64,000 nucleotides of DNA from Peribacillus muralis (GTDB lineage: Bacteria > Bacillota > Bacilli > Bacillales > DSM-1321). The translations under genes were made by a program, and so were the position numbers. The DNA is taken from assembly GCF_001645685.2 (NCBI RefSeq), contig NZ_CP017080.1:1230001-1294000 (forward strand), given 5' to 3'. Positions 19,396 to 28,524 of this stretch are shown piece by piece; the stretch's first letter is position 1; each line of letters opens with the position of its first letter. The notes under the pieces are model-generated. The model was given only the letters and a program-made list of their open reading frames with translations, was not told the DNA's origin and did no database searches.

Positions 19396-20184
19396 TTAGA
19401 AATGGACACTGAAGCCTTTAAACGTATGTATGCCTGTACCATGTTTGATCAAATCATTGTCCTTTAGGTATTGGGTAGCTTTCAACACTTCCTCCTGGAT
19501 ATTTGATACAAGTCCCAGCTGGTTATGACTTCCAAATATATTGGAAACTTTCTTGATTTTGGCGATTCTTTCTAATGACTTCACAAGATCTACAGGATTT
19601 GTCGAAGGATAAAATGCGTAAATGGGAGTATCCGAGTAAAGCAAATCACCTGTAAATAAATAGCCTCTATCACAATCCAATATGGAGATGTGCCCAGGAG
19701 AATGGCCAGGGGTATGATAGATGCTTAAACTCCGATTTCCAAGGTCGATCGAATCCCCATCCGCAAGGATTCCGTCAGGGATTCCTGAATATGGGGTATA
19801 TGTTGAAGGATCGAATGATACAGGCCATGCTATTGTTATATCCCTGGACATGTCTTTCCTTATTTGGTTCAAGGACAAGCCCTCTATGCCATTAATGAGC
19901 CAATCGGCATCATCGGCATGAACATAAATCTTATCGAATTCCCCATGCCCGCCAATATGATCCGCATGCACGTGTGTGGTCAATACGATGATCGGCAGGT
20001 CCGTTAGCTGGTTCGTAATTCGCTTGATCGAATCGATGCCAAGTCCGGTATCAATCAATGCAGCCGTGATCGTGCCAATGAGTAAAAATGAATGCACCTT
20101 CTCCCAATGTTCATATTCACTTATCGCAAAAGTCATGTCGTCCAATTGCTGAACGGTGAACCAGGGATCGACAATGTTCTTCAT
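19396..20184 (-). CDS. MBL-fold metallo-hydrolase
   Basis: This is a 262-aa protein of the metallo-beta-lactamase superfamily. The zinc motif THVHADHIGG is at residues 70-79 (His71, His73, Asp75, His76). Later ligands are in YHTPGHSPGHIS (histidine near 165) and YLFTGDLLYSDTP (aspartate). There is no signal peptide. Members hydrolyse thioesters, lactones and phosphoesters, and the substrate cannot be inferred. It is convergent with the LacI regulator gene. Confidence 0.88.
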   Translation of the reverse strand: MKNIVDPWFTVQQLDDMTFAISEYEHWEKVHSFLLIGTITAALIDTGLGIDSIKRITNQLTDLPIIVLTTHVHADHIGGHGEFDKIYVHADDADWLINGIEGLSLNQIRKDMSRDITIAWPVSFDPSTYTPYSGIPDGILADGDSIDLGNRSLSIYHTPGHSPGHISILDCDRGYLFTGDLLYSDTPIYAFYPSTNPVDLVKSLERIAKIKKVSNIFGSHNQLGLVSNIQEEVLKATQYLKDNDLIKHGTGIHTFKGFSVHF

Positions 20185-20244
20185 AACACATCACTCCTTT
20201 CCATGTATATATTTCCGGTACGGAATGGTCATTTCCTTCATGAA

Positions 20245-20280
20245 AAAACAAAAATAGTGGATTCCAAAATGAAATCCACT
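20245..20280 (-). terminator. Terminator of the SDR gene
   Basis: On the minus strand an 8-bp stem AGTGGATT / AATCCACT is followed by a T-rich tract (ATTTTTGTTTTTTC). Confidence 0.75.
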
Positions 20281-20297
20281 GCAGCTGATATCATGAT

Positions 20298-21167
20298 TTA
20301 CCCGTTTACCACAGTTCCGCCGTTTACATGAATGACTTGTCCGCTTACATAGGATGAATCATCACTGGCCAAATAGACATAGGCTGGTGCTAACTCTTCG
20401 GGCTGTCCTGCGCGCCCCATTGGCGTATCCTGACCAAATTTGGCAACATCATCTTCACCGAATGAGGCAGGAATCAGGGGAGTCCAGATTGGACCAGGTG
20501 CAACACCGTTCACTCTGATGCCATCTTTTGAAATGGAGTTTGAAAGAGCTCTTGTAAAGGCTAAAATGGCACCTTTTGTAGAGGAGTAATCGATTAGCTT
20601 AGGGTTGCCCTGATAGGCGGTGATAGAGGTTGTATTAATGATGCTGCTGCCTTTTTTTAGATGCTTTAATGCAGCCTTTGTTAAGTGGAACATCGAAAAG
20701 ATATTGGTGCGGAACGTTTTTTCCAACTGTTCTGCAGAAATGTCAAGGATACTTGTTTGTACATGCTGCTCCCCGGCATTGTTCACTAGAATATCCAAAC
20801 CACCGAATTCATCTACCGTTTTATTGACGACATCCTGGCAGAAGTCCTCATCACCTATATCTCCAGAGATGAGTAAGCATCTTTGGCCTTCTTTTTCTAT
20901 CAATTCTTTTGTTTGTTTGGCATCCTCATGTTCATCCAAGTAAGCGACTGTTACATTTGCTCCTTCTTTTGCATAGTAGATGGCCACTGATTTACCGATT
21001 CCGCTGTCACCTCCCGTGATGATTGCCGTTTTGCCTTTCAATTTGCCACTGCCTTTATATGACGATTTGACCGATTCTGGATTCGGTTTCATCTTCGTTT
21101 CCAAGCCAGGTTGGTGTTGCTGATGTTGGGGGGGGAATCCTTGTTTGCTTTCGTTTTGATTAGCCAA
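20298..21167 (-). CDS. SDR-family oxidoreductase (general stress type)
   Basis: This is a 289-aa short-chain dehydrogenase with a hydrophilic N-terminal extension (about 1-40, rich in Gln, Lys and Pro). That extension is typical of the YdaD/YhxC/YhxD group. The nucleotide motif TGGDSGIG starts near residue 51, NNAG is near 128, and the catalytic YSSTK lies in the last third. It ends with HVNGGTVVNG. Related genes in B. subtilis belong to the sigma-B stress response. A weak sigma-B-like promoter is present upstream. The substrate is unknown. Confidence 0.9.
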   Translation of the reverse strand: MANQNESKQGFPPQHQQHQPGLETKMKPNPESVKSSYKGSGKLKGKTAIITGGDSGIGKSVAIYYAKEGANVTVAYLDEHEDAKQTKELIEKEGQRCLLISGDIGDEDFCQDVVNKTVDEFGGLDILVNNAGEQHVQTSILDISAEQLEKTFRTNIFSMFHLTKAALKHLKKGSSIINTTSITAYQGNPKLIDYSSTKGAILAFTRALSNSISKDGIRVNGVAPGPIWTPLIPASFGEDDVAKFGQDTPMGRAGQPEELAPAYVYLASDDSSYVSGQVIHVNGGTVVNG

Positions 21168-21205
21168 TGTTAAAACGCCTCCTATTATTGATCTACGCTA
21201 TTTCT

Positions 21206-21232
21206 ATTCCTTGTTCTTGGGAAAAGAAAACA
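21206..21232 (-). promoter_or_regulatory. Possible sigma-B promoter for the SDR gene
   Basis: On the minus strand GTTTTC, a 15-nt spacer and GGAATA approximate the sigma-B consensus (GTTTAA...GGGWAW) at four of six positions each. It lies 40-65 nt upstream of the start codon. The match is weak. Confidence 0.3.
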
Positions 21233-21360
21233 TGGTAAAAAAAACCACATTAAATATCTTGAATTTTCTTCGAAATTCAACAATGCAACATCTTTAGTCT
21301 TACCATGTTCAGCAAAGCGGATTCATGCTGGGAGACATGTGACGGTGTAGAAATGAAGAC

Positions 21361-21391
21361 AAAAAAAGACCAACCCAATGGGTAAGGCCTT
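21361..21391 (-). terminator. Terminator of the yajQ-type gene
   Basis: On the minus strand AGGCCTTACCCA pairs imperfectly with TGGGTTGGTCT and is followed by seven T's. Confidence 0.7.
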
Positions 21392-21399
21392 CCAGTTTA

Positions 21400-21891
21400 T
21401 TAGCGGTAATTCAAGAATTGTACATCAATCGAGAGATCGGCGCCCCTGATTGCGGAAATAATCCCTTGTAAATCATCCCTGTTTTTCCCAGTTACACGAA
21501 TTTGGTCTTCTTGAATTTGGCTTTTCACCTTAAGGCCGCTATTTTTGATGATCGTGTTGATTTTTTTTGCTTGTTCTTTATCGATACCTTGAATGAGCTT
21601 GGCCCTTTGGCGAACGGTACCGCCGGATGCACCTTCTAATTTACCATAGTCCAAATTCTTGATGGGTACATCACGTTTAATCAATTTGCTGATAAGGACA
21701 TCCTTTAATTGTTCAAGCTTATATTCATCGTCAGACACTAAAACGAGGTCTTCCTTTTCTAGGGAGACGCTGCTAACACTCCCTTTAAAATCATAGCGTG
21801 TCTGAATTTCCTTCATAGCCATTGTCACTGCATTCGTTACTTCTGAAAAGTCTACTTTGGATACAATATCAAATGAATTTTCCTTTGCCAT
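21400..21891 (-). CDS. yitK: YajQ/YitK family nucleotide-binding protein
   Basis: This is a 163-aa protein starting [38 protein letters not shown], the YajQ (UPF0234) pattern. An in-frame GTG one codon upstream is too close to the GGAGGT ribosome binding site, so I start at ATG 21891. It has two ferredoxin-like repeats. Some homologues bind GTP or cyclic di-GMP. YitK is the B. subtilis member, and yitS, yitT, yitU, yitV and yitW relatives follow here, so the order supports the name. Confidence 0.88.
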   Translation of the reverse strand: MAKENSFDIVSKVDFSEVTNAVTMAMKEIQTRYDFKGSVSSVSLEKEDLVLVSDDEYKLEQLKDVLISKLIKRDVPIKNLDYGKLEGASGGTVRQRAKLIQGIDKEQAKKINTIIKNSGLKVKSQIQEDQIRVTGKNRDDLQGIISAIRGADLSIDVQFLNYR

Positions 21892-21983
21892 CACTTACCT
21901 CCAGCGGGTTTATTTCCTTTATTATAGTGAAAGTGTGCAAGGAAGACAACCATATTAACCTTATGGCTAATGGGTTAATGCAT

Positions 21984-22015
21984 GAAAAAAAGCGAGGGGG
22001 ACAGGCCCCGCGCTT
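21984..22015 (-). terminator. Terminator of the 43-aa gene
   Basis: On the minus strand AGCG-CGGGG and CCCC-TCGCT pair with a small bulge, followed by seven T's. It begins at the stop codon. Confidence 0.75.
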
Positions 22016-22146
22016 CATTTATGGTCCGTTTTTTTCGAATAGGAGTGTTTACCTGCTGTAAGGTTTTCCTGGTAAGCGATGTTTTTTTCGGCATTGATCG
22101 CCTGATTGTCTTTCGGTCTTTTATTGTTGTCCGCAGTTTTGGACAT
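22015..22146 (-). CDS. Small hydrophilic protein, 43 aa (possibly DUF3941)
   Basis: The ORF reads MSKTADNNKRPKDNQAINAE and continues to a SYSKKTDHK C-terminus. A GGAAGGGAG ribosome binding site sits upstream and a strong terminator follows at once, so it looks like a complete one-gene unit. It is very polar, with no membrane segment. The Lys/Asn/Asp-rich composition and SKKTDHK end remind me of the DUF3941 family, but this is memory only. Function unknown. Confidence 0.65.
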   Translation of the reverse strand: MSKTADNNKRPKDNQAINAEKNIAYQENLTAGKHSYSKKTDHK

Positions 22147-22214
22147 AATGAAAACTCCCTTCCATAATCATGATCAATATTATGGTTCACAATGATGGAA
22201 GGAAGTATGTATGT

Positions 22215-23081
22215 TTATGATTTCTCAGGGGTATCGTTTAAGAAGAAGAGGGCAATTGTCCCAGGGCCTGCATGTGCACCGATGACGGAGCCGATCGTGT
22301 GAATCATGAAATCACTCGTCCCGAATTCATTTTGGATGGCTTCTTTCCACTCCAGTGCCGTTTCTTCGTCATCGCCATGACTGATGGCAATCGTTTGAGT
22401 TGTTAAGTTTTTGCCTCTTTCATGCATTAATTCAATGACCCGTTTAATCAATTTCTTTTTGCCGCGAATCTTTTCAAGTGGGACCAGCTTCCCATCTTCT
22501 ACGTGTAATAACGGTTTTATGTTTAATAATCCGCCAACAAGGGCAGAAGTTTTGGAGATGCGGCCACCACGTGCTAAATATTCTAGATTATCCACCGTGA
22601 ACAGATGCTCCATATGGCGGGTACGAAAGTCGATATCAGCTAAAATTTCTTCTTTGGAAGCACCGCTTGCTGCTAATTCCGCGGCTTTCTTAACGATTAA
22701 GCCGACACCCATCGAAGCGCATTTCGTGTTGACGATTTCAATATCGACGTCAGGGTATTCTTCCTTCACCTGATTAAGAATCATTACAGCTGTTTGGTAG
22801 GTTCCGGATAACTCAGAGGAAAAAGCTATATAAATCCCTTGTTTTTGCTCCTTGGCAAATTGCCTGAAAAGTTCTATTAAGTATTCTGGGGAAGCTTGCG
22901 ATGTTTTCGGCGCTTTCCCGTCAATCATCGCCTGATAGACTTCGTGAGAATTAATGGTAAGCAAATCTTCATAGTTTTTCCCGTCAAGATGAACTTGTAA
23001 GGGGATCAAGGATACATTGTTTTCCTTATAGAAAGACAATGGCAAATCACATGCACTATCTGCAAGAATCGTGATAGCCAT
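22215..23081 (-). CDS. yitS: DegV family fatty-acid-binding protein
   Basis: This is a 288-aa protein beginning MAITILADSACDLP and containing KTSQASPEYLIELF, FSSELSGTYQ and GLLNIKPLLHVEDGKL, the DegV signatures. DegV/FakB proteins bind a fatty acid for the fatty-acid kinase FakA. YitS is the B. subtilis member in this position, beside yitT. It is divergently transcribed from yitT. Confidence 0.9.
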   Translation of the reverse strand: MAITILADSACDLPLSFYKENNVSLIPLQVHLDGKNYEDLLTINSHEVYQAMIDGKAPKTSQASPEYLIELFRQFAKEQKQGIYIAFSSELSGTYQTAVMILNQVKEEYPDVDIEIVNTKCASMGVGLIVKKAAELAASGASKEEILADIDFRTRHMEHLFTVDNLEYLARGGRISKTSALVGGLLNIKPLLHVEDGKLVPLEKIRGKKKLIKRVIELMHERGKNLTTQTIAISHGDDEETALEWKEAIQNEFGTSDFMIHTIGSVIGAHAGPGTIALFFLNDTPEKS

Positions 23082-23237
23082 AATACACCTGCTTTCGTTT
23101 TACATTTTTTAGAAAATGAGCGTTCACTCCACTTTTTAGTGTAGCACGTAACGATAAAATTTCAATCTCTACGTAAACAGAATAAATAATATTAGCTAAA
23201 AAGATAATAGGATAAGGGTGAAATGGAGGTTTTTAGA

Positions 23238-24080
23238 ATGTATAGTGGCGAAATGAAGAAAATCATCATAGTAGTGGTCGGGGCATTCTTGAATGCGATC
23301 GCGATGAACTTTTTTCTAATACCGGCAAATGTTTATGCAAGCGGATTTACGGGGGTGGCCCAGCTTTTATCACGTATGATAGGGTCCTTTGCTCCTTTTA
23401 ATGTTTCGACCGGGATTTTATTGCTGTTATTGAATATTCCCGTAACGATCATCGCTTGGCGAAAAGTTGGGAAGTCTTTTACCTTTTATAGTTTTTTAAG
23501 CGTTGCTTTGATGTCACTTTTCATGGAAGTGATCCCCATTACACGATGGTCTCCAGACATATTACTGAATGCCGTGTTTGGAGGAGTCATAGCTGCAGTA
23601 GGTGTGGGAATCACTTTGAAGTACGGTGCTTCCACAGGTGGAATGGATATTATCGCCATGTTGTTGTCACGCAAGAAGGATAAACCTGTAGGCACTTATT
23701 TATTCCTGCTCAATGGTGTGATCATCGTAACGGCCGGAGCTGTGTACGGACCGGAAAAAGCTTTGTATACATTGGTTACCTTATATACATCGACCCGTGT
23801 TGTGGATGCAATACATACACGCCATGAAAAGCTTACAGCCATGATCATCACAAAGAAAAGCGAAGAACTTAAACAGGCAATCCACGCCCAGCTGGTTCGT
23901 GGGATTACAAGGGTTCCGGCCAAAGGTGCATTCACCAATGAAAACAAAGAAATGTTATTGATAGTCATTACAAGGTATGAACTTTATGACTTGGAACGAA
24001 TCATCAAAGAAGTCGATCCGCAAGCCTTTACGAACATTATTGAAACTTCGGGAATCGTCGGCACATTCAGGAGGGAATAA
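23238..24080 (+). CDS. yitT: YitT family membrane protein
   Basis: This is a 280-aa protein with five or six N-terminal membrane helices and a soluble C-terminal DUF2179 domain (about 200-280, MIITKKSEELKQAIHAQLVRGITRVPAKGAF). The DUF161 repeats contain FLIPANVYASGFTGVAQLL and KYGASTGGMDIIAMLLSRK. I start at ATG 23238, which has GGAGGT at the right distance. The ATG at 23223 lacks spacing. The transport role is unproven in this family. Confidence 0.9.
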   Translation: MYSGEMKKIIIVVVGAFLNAIAMNFFLIPANVYASGFTGVAQLLSRMIGSFAPFNVSTGILLLLLNIPVTIIAWRKVGKSFTFYSFLSVALMSLFMEVIPITRWSPDILLNAVFGGVIAAVGVGITLKYGASTGGMDIIAMLLSRKKDKPVGTYLFLLNGVIIVTAGAVYGPEKALYTLVTLYTSTRVVDAIHTRHEKLTAMIITKKSEELKQAIHAQLVRGITRVPAKGAFTNENKEMLLIVITRYELYDLERIIKEVDPQAFTNIIETSGIVGTFRRE

Positions 24081-24217
24081 TATTAAAGGCAAATTAAGAC
24101 CATTACACTTCCGTTACAAATGGGGATTTGTCGGCGTATCTAGTTTATTGCTCGTTCAAAGCGGCTAACTCTTATAGTGTAGCGCCAATTTAAAAATCTA
24201 CCGAAGGAGTGATAGTA

Positions 24218-24466
24218 ATGGCTAAAGTTGAAAAAATGAGCAGACAGGAAGCGGGACGTAAAGGCGGGGAAGCCACTTCAAAAAATCACGACAAGGATTT
24301 TTTCAGGGAAATTGGTCAAAAGGGCGGAAAAGCGACATCCAATAATCATGATAAGGAGTTTTATCAGGAAATTGGACAGAAAGGCGGAGAGGCCACTTCC
24401 GATACCCATGGCAAGGAATTTTATAAGGAAATCGGGGAAAAGGGCGGAAAGGCCCAAAAGAGTTAA
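24218..24466 (+). CDS. KGG-repeat general stress protein (GsiB-like)
   Basis: This is an 82-aa very hydrophilic protein with three near-identical repeats of about 22 residues: KGGEATSKNHDKDFFREIGQ, then KGGKATSNNHDKEFYQEIGQ, then KGGEATSDTHGKEFYKEIGE. KGG repeats mark GsiB-type and related desiccation/stress proteins that are probably disordered in solution. AAGGAG precedes ATG 24218. A GTG three codons upstream overlaps the ribosome binding site. The next gene is convergent behind a strong terminator. No clear sigma-B promoter was found. Confidence 0.85.
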   Translation: MAKVEKMSRQEAGRKGGEATSKNHDKDFFREIGQKGGKATSNNHDKEFYQEIGQKGGEATSDTHGKEFYKEIGEKGGKAQKS

Positions 24467-24472
24467 TTGAAT

Positions 24473-24509
24473 AAGGAAAAGCCTCCAGGATTTCTGGAGG
24501 CTTTTCCTT
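24473..24509. terminator. Bidirectional terminator after the KGG gene
   Basis: A 16-bp perfect stem (AAGGAAAAGCCTCCAG and its complement) with a 5-nt loop sits between convergent genes. It reaches the stop codon of the minus-strand gene. Confidence 0.9.
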
Positions 24510-24699
24510 ATTTCGAGTGGTTTTCCAGCTCTTCCTGGAATTCCCTCAGTTGCTCTTTCTCGGCCTCCGTCGTGTTGGCAAAGGCAGATGAAAGAGCATT
24601 TTTAGCAATTTCCTCAGTATTGTGCTGGTCACCCTCATGCTCAGAGTGGAGGGCTTCTTCAACAAATTCCCTAGCTTTTTGGAATAATTTGTTTGCCAT
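24508..24699 (-). CDS. Small acidic protein, DUF3813-like
   Basis: This 63-aa soluble protein, MANKLFQKAREFVEEALHS..., is rich in Glu and predicted to be helical (AEKEQLREFQEELENH). Its start codon overlaps the stop of the upstream 48-aa gene in TAATG, so the two are translationally coupled. The DUF3813 family in Bacillus has this size and N-terminus, from memory. Function unknown. Confidence 0.7.
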   Translation of the reverse strand: MANKLFQKAREFVEEALHSEHEGDQHNTEEIAKNALSSAFANTTEAEKEQLREFQEELENHSK

Positions 24700-24845
24700 T
24701 AGAAGCCACCGTAGCTTTGTTCAGACATAATTCTCAACCTGTCTTTTTCCGCTTGTTCAAACGTGGTGTGATAAGGAATTCTTTCGGCATGCTTGGCAAC
24801 ACTTTCTTTGCCCTGCTGTACAAATCTTTTGGATTTACTACCCAT
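24699..24845 (-). CDS. Small hypothetical protein, 48 aa
   Basis: The ORF reads MGSKSKRFVQQGKESVAKHA and ends SEQSYGGF. A near-perfect GGAGGAGAT ribosome binding site lies just upstream. Its TAA overlaps the ATG of the next gene (TAATG), which strongly suggests a real two-gene unit. It is basic and soluble with no recognised domain. Confidence 0.75.
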   Translation of the reverse strand: MGSKSKRFVQQGKESVAKHAERIPYHTTFEQAEKDRLRIMSEQSYGGF

Positions 24846-24947
24846 GCTTATCTCCTCCGATTCTGAGCGTTGTGGACAACAGAAACCAAATCTGTTATCG
24901 ATATTAGTTTGGCTTCAATAGGAGATTTTATGAAGGTAAAAAATGTC

Positions 24948-25766
24948 TCAATAGGACTTTAAATTGAATTTTTCTTCAAGGAAGATAGCTATTCCATCTT
25001 CTTCATTCGTCAATGTCGTCATATTTGCCACGGTTTTTACAGGTGATATGGCATTGCCCATAGCAACGCCGGTTCCTGCGTAATCAAGCATTTCCAAATC
25101 GTTGTCTTCGTCCCCGAATGCAATGATTCGATCTTGAGGTATTTCCAAATAGTTGGAAACTCGTTTTAGACCTACGGCCTTGCTCAATCCGCTTTTAATG
25201 ATTTCGATTATATGGAAAGGCTCTGCCCAGCGGCGATGATCGACCAATTCTGCATGAACGTCCGATAAATGCTGACGAATCTGGCCAACATAATCACTAT
25301 CTGTATGAATGAGCATTGATGTAGGGGAATCCTGAAGGAAATTGCGTAAATCGCCGGTTTTCATGGTTGGATTACCTACATTGAACATGTCCATCAACTT
25401 TTGATCATGATGATGGACGTAAACGTCATCACGGACTTCAGCGATGATGTTATGGTATTTAAAGTGATCACAAGCCTCGACAATATCCTTTGCAACACTT
25501 ATATCCAGCGGAGAGTGGTACACCCCCCAGCTTGTCTGTAATGGATGATGGACGAAAGCTCCATTGAAGTTGACGATTGGTGTAGTCAAGCCCAATTCGC
25601 GATAATACAGTTCGCTTGAACGAAACGGACGACCGGTTGCGATCATAATCTCGTGTCCGTCTTCTTTTAGTTTGAGCAATGTTCGTTTAGTCCTTGTAGA
25701 AATGGTTTTTTTATCTGTAAGTAAAGTACCATCAAGATCCAAAACGATTAAATGTTTTTCAGCCAT
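24948..25766 (-). CDS. yitU: Cof-type HAD phosphatase
   Basis: This is a 272-aa HAD-superfamily hydrolase. Motif I is LDLDGTLLTDKK near the N-terminus and motif II is IATGRP. Motif III (Lys) is in IKSGLSKAVGLKRV and motif IV is AFGDEDNDLEML, all intact. It belongs to the Cof/IIB subclass, and YitU is the B. subtilis counterpart at this position. I start at MAEKHLIVLDLD, which has GAAGGTG upstream. The 13-residue longer start lacks a ribosome binding site. The sugar-phosphate or cofactor substrate is unknown. Confidence 0.9.
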   Translation of the reverse strand: MAEKHLIVLDLDGTLLTDKKTISTRTKRTLLKLKEDGHEIMIATGRPFRSSELYYRELGLTTPIVNFNGAFVHHPLQTSWGVYHSPLDISVAKDIVEACDHFKYHNIIAEVRDDVYVHHHDQKLMDMFNVGNPTMKTGDLRNFLQDSPTSMLIHTDSDYVGQIRQHLSDVHAELVDHRRWAEPFHIIEIIKSGLSKAVGLKRVSNYLEIPQDRIIAFGDEDNDLEMLDYAGTGVAMGNAISPVKTVANMTTLTNEEDGIAIFLEEKFNLKSY

Positions 25767-25969
25767 GTACACACCTTCTGTTCTTTTTAATTTCATTATA
25801 TGCAAATATTGTTAAGGCTATTTTAAAGGAAATGTAAATCTTTTTCATTCTTTATGCATTCCTGTATGATATTACTATATCCAGGATTATAATAATTAGA
25901 GGGAAGTACAGGTATAATGGCGTCGCTTCTGGAATTATTTCAGAGTGAGAATATTCGGAGGGGTTAAAC

Positions 25970-26758
25970 TTGATAATTATTGAAAAAGAGCAAATCGGAC
26001 AAATTCCTGTTTTACACTTGAGTGAGCAGGCAGCATTTCATCAGGAATTGCCGCTTATCATATTCATACATGGTTTTCAAAGTGCTAAGGAACATAATCT
26101 TCATTATGCTTATTTATTGGCTGAAAAGGGGTTTCGTGTTCTTTTGCCCGATGTGATCCATCATGGGGAAAGGGATTCTGGTTTAAGTGATTCCGAAATG
26201 ATGCCCCTTTTTTGGGAAATGGTTTTACAGACGATAAAGGAATTATCTTTTCTGAAGGATGATTTATTATCGAGAAAACTAACCGATCCTGACAGAATTG
26301 GCGTAGCGGGTACGTCGATGGGAGGAATCGTGACGAATGGGGCGCTTGCCACTTATGATTGGATAACGGCAGGAGTGAGTCTAATGGGAAATCCATCATA
26401 TGTCGCCTATGCAGAGCTCCAAATGGAAGAGATTAAAAAAAGGAAATTACAATTCCCTGTTACGGACGAGGAAGTCGGCCGAGTGATTGAGCAACTGAAA
26501 CCATTTGACTTGAGTCTAAATCAAGATAGGCTAGCCAATCGCCCGCTTCTTTTTTGGCATGGAGCTAAAGACCCGATCGTACCTTATCAACATGCGTATC
26601 GATTTTATGAAGGTGTCAAACCAGGGTATGATGGGGTAAATGAAAGAATCGAATTCATCCTCGATCCCAAGGCGGGCCATAAGGTCAGCCGAGAAGGCGT
26701 GCTCATGACTGCGGATTGGTTCGGGAAACATTTGCTGTCAACTGTGCAAAAAGCTTAA
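25970..26758 (+). CDS. yitV: Alpha/beta hydrolase (esterase) YitV
   Basis: This is a 262-aa alpha/beta hydrolase with a TTG start preceded by CGGAGGGG. The oxyanion region is IFIHGFQSAKEH. The nucleophile elbow is GTSMGG (Ser near residue 117), the acid is in LFWHGAKDPIVP (Asp) and the histidine is in DPKAGHKVS. It has no signal peptide, so is cytoplasmic. YitV is the B. subtilis counterpart. The substrate is unknown. Confidence 0.88.
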   Translation: MIIIEKEQIGQIPVLHLSEQAAFHQELPLIIFIHGFQSAKEHNLHYAYLLAEKGFRVLLPDVIHHGERDSGLSDSEMMPLFWEMVLQTIKELSFLKDDLLSRKLTDPDRIGVAGTSMGGIVTNGALATYDWITAGVSLMGNPSYVAYAELQMEEIKKRKLQFPVTDEEVGRVIEQLKPFDLSLNQDRLANRPLLFWHGAKDPIVPYQHAYRFYEGVKPGYDGVNERIEFILDPKAGHKVSREGVLMTADWFGKHLLSTVQKA

Positions 26759-26886
26759 GTACCTAAGCAAAATCTGTTATGATTCTAATACAGACATAGT
26801 GTAAAGTCTAAATCGTGAAATTTACGATGAAACCGACTATATCTAAAAACGAAGAGTTTAGTTTCTTCATAAAAGGAGTGATTGAA

Positions 26887-27195
26887 GTGGATCAAGATAC
26901 AAAAGACGTTATTCTAGGAGCATTGGAGCAGGTCATTGACCCGGAGCTTGGTATAGATATCGTGAATTTAGGTTTGGTGTATGATGTGGATATGGATGAA
27001 GCAGGTCTGACTACAGTTACGATGACGTTGACCGCAATGGGATGTCCGCTGGCTGGGACAATTGTCGATCAAGTGAAGTTGGTCCTTGAAGATATCCCGG
27101 AGGTCAAGGAAACAGATGTGAAAATCGTCTGGAGCCCACCATGGACCAGAGACAAAATGTCCAGATATGCCAAGATCGCATTGGGAATCAAATAA
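26887..27195 (+). CDS. yitW: YitW/SufT-type iron-sulfur assembly protein (MIP18 family)
   Basis: This is a 102-aa protein with a GTG start after AAAGGAG, giving the usual family length. The ATG at 26815 would add 24 unrelated residues. The MIP18/DUF59 signature is present: EQVIDPELGIDIVNLGLVYDV, then TLTAMGCPLAGTIVDQV with the conserved Cys, and WSPPWTRDKMSRYAKIALGI. Homologues help mature Fe-S proteins. It lies upstream of moaA, itself an Fe-S enzyme. Confidence 0.9.
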   Translation: MDQDTKDVILGALEQVIDPELGIDIVNLGLVYDVDMDEAGLTTVTMTLTAMGCPLAGTIVDQVKLVLEDIPEVKETDVKIVWSPPWTRDKMSRYAKIALGIK

Positions 27196-27303
27196 TCACC
27201 AAGTAATAACAATGAAGAGCCAGTCGCATATCAGTGAGTCCTTATAGGGTGAAACTGTTTGTGTTCTGGTTTTTTCTGATACGTTGGGGTTAGGAGTGGT
27301 TAA

Positions 27304-28317
27304 TTGAATAGACAAGTAAAAGATTCATTAAGCAGGCCACTGAGGGATTTAAGAATCTCCGTCATCGATCGGTGTAACTTCCGCTGTCAATATTGCATGC
27401 CAGCAGAAATATTTGATGATACGTTTCAATTTCTGCCAAAAAGTGAACTTTTATCTTATGAGGAAATCGTGAGGGTTTCGAAGATATTCGCTGATCTTGG
27501 AGTTAAGAAGCTCAGGTTGACGGGCGGGGAACCACTGTTGCGGAAAGATCTTGCCATACTGATAGAATCGCTCGTAAACATTGAGGGAGTAGAGGATATT
27601 GGATTGACCACAAATGGCGTGTATTTGAAAAAACATGCCGAGAAATTGAAGGCAGCTGGGTTACAGAGAGTGAATATCAGCTTGGACAGCCTGGATGATG
27701 ATCTTTTTAAGAAGATGAATGGCAGGGATATTGGGATTGAGCCGGTTCTCTGTGGTATAAGAGCTGCCAAAGACGCCGGTCTTGGCGTTAAAGTGAATAT
27801 GGTAGTGAAAAAAGGAACCAATGAATCCCAAGTTCTTCCCATGGCCCGTTTCTGTAAAGAAGAGAATATGCCATTAAGGTTTATAGAATTCATGGATGTC
27901 GGACATACAAATGGCTGGCAGCTGAAGAATGTCATGACGAAAAAAGAATTGCTTGAGGTGCTCCTGGCTGAATTCGACCTTGAGCCTGTGAAAGAAGAGT
28001 ATTATGGGGAAGTGGCAAAACGCTTCCAATATAAGGGGACGACTGCTGAAGTGGGCTTCATTACATCCGTATCCGAGTCTTTTTGTTCCAGTTGTACGAG
28101 GGCCCGTCTTTCTGCCAATGGAAGTCTGTATACTTGCCTATTCAATGGCAAGGGTCACGATTTGAAGTCCATGCTCCGTTCTGACATGACAGATGGGGAA
28201 TTGACTCATTTCATCATATCAATGTGGAATGAAAGGGATGACAGATATTCAGATGAGCGTTCAGCGGGAACGGTAAAAGAACAGGAAAAAATCGAGATGT
28301 CATTTATTGGCGGTTAA
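27304..28317 (+). CDS. moaA: GTP 3',8-cyclase MoaA
   Basis: This is a 337-aa radical SAM enzyme that starts molybdenum cofactor synthesis by rearranging GTP. It has a TTG start with AGGAGTGG upstream. The N-terminal cluster motif is CNFRCQYC (CxxxCxxC). The C-terminal cluster is [20 protein letters not shown]. The family's Gly-Gly end is present (SFIGG). No other moa genes are adjacent. A terminator follows, so it appears monocistronic. The neighbouring Fnr-type regulator would fit an anaerobic respiration role, by inference. Confidence 0.95.
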   Translation: MNRQVKDSLSRPLRDLRISVIDRCNFRCQYCMPAEIFDDTFQFLPKSELLSYEEIVRVSKIFADLGVKKLRLTGGEPLLRKDLAILIESLVNIEGVEDIGLTTNGVYLKKHAEKLKAAGLQRVNISLDSLDDDLFKKMNGRDIGIEPVLCGIRAAKDAGLGVKVNMVVKKGTNESQVLPMARFCKEENMPLRFIEFMDVGHTNGWQLKNVMTKKELLEVLLAEFDLEPVKEEYYGEVAKRFQYKGTTAEVGFITSVSESFCSSCTRARLSANGSLYTCLFNGKGHDLKSMLRSDMTDGELTHFIISMWNERDDRYSDERSAGTVKEQEKIEMSFIGG

Positions 28318-28362
28318 CCGAACGCCATCCCGAATTAAATCTGTATCCGTGTAAAAGCCGAG

Positions 28363-28392
28363 GATGAATGCCAGTAGCATTCATCTTTTTTT
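28363..28392 (+). terminator. Terminator after moaA
   Basis: A 9-bp perfect stem GATGAATGC / GCATTCATC with a 5-nt loop is followed by seven T's. Confidence 0.9.
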
Positions 28393-28524
28393 ATACGATT
28401 TTTATGCATCTTTTTTTGGCTGATGAATTTCAGGTGAAGAAACCACGACTAAGAAAATAATGCAATGGTCCCAGTTGAAAATCATGAGTAAAGCATCACT
28501 AATCAATATTTTTAAGAGGCGATT

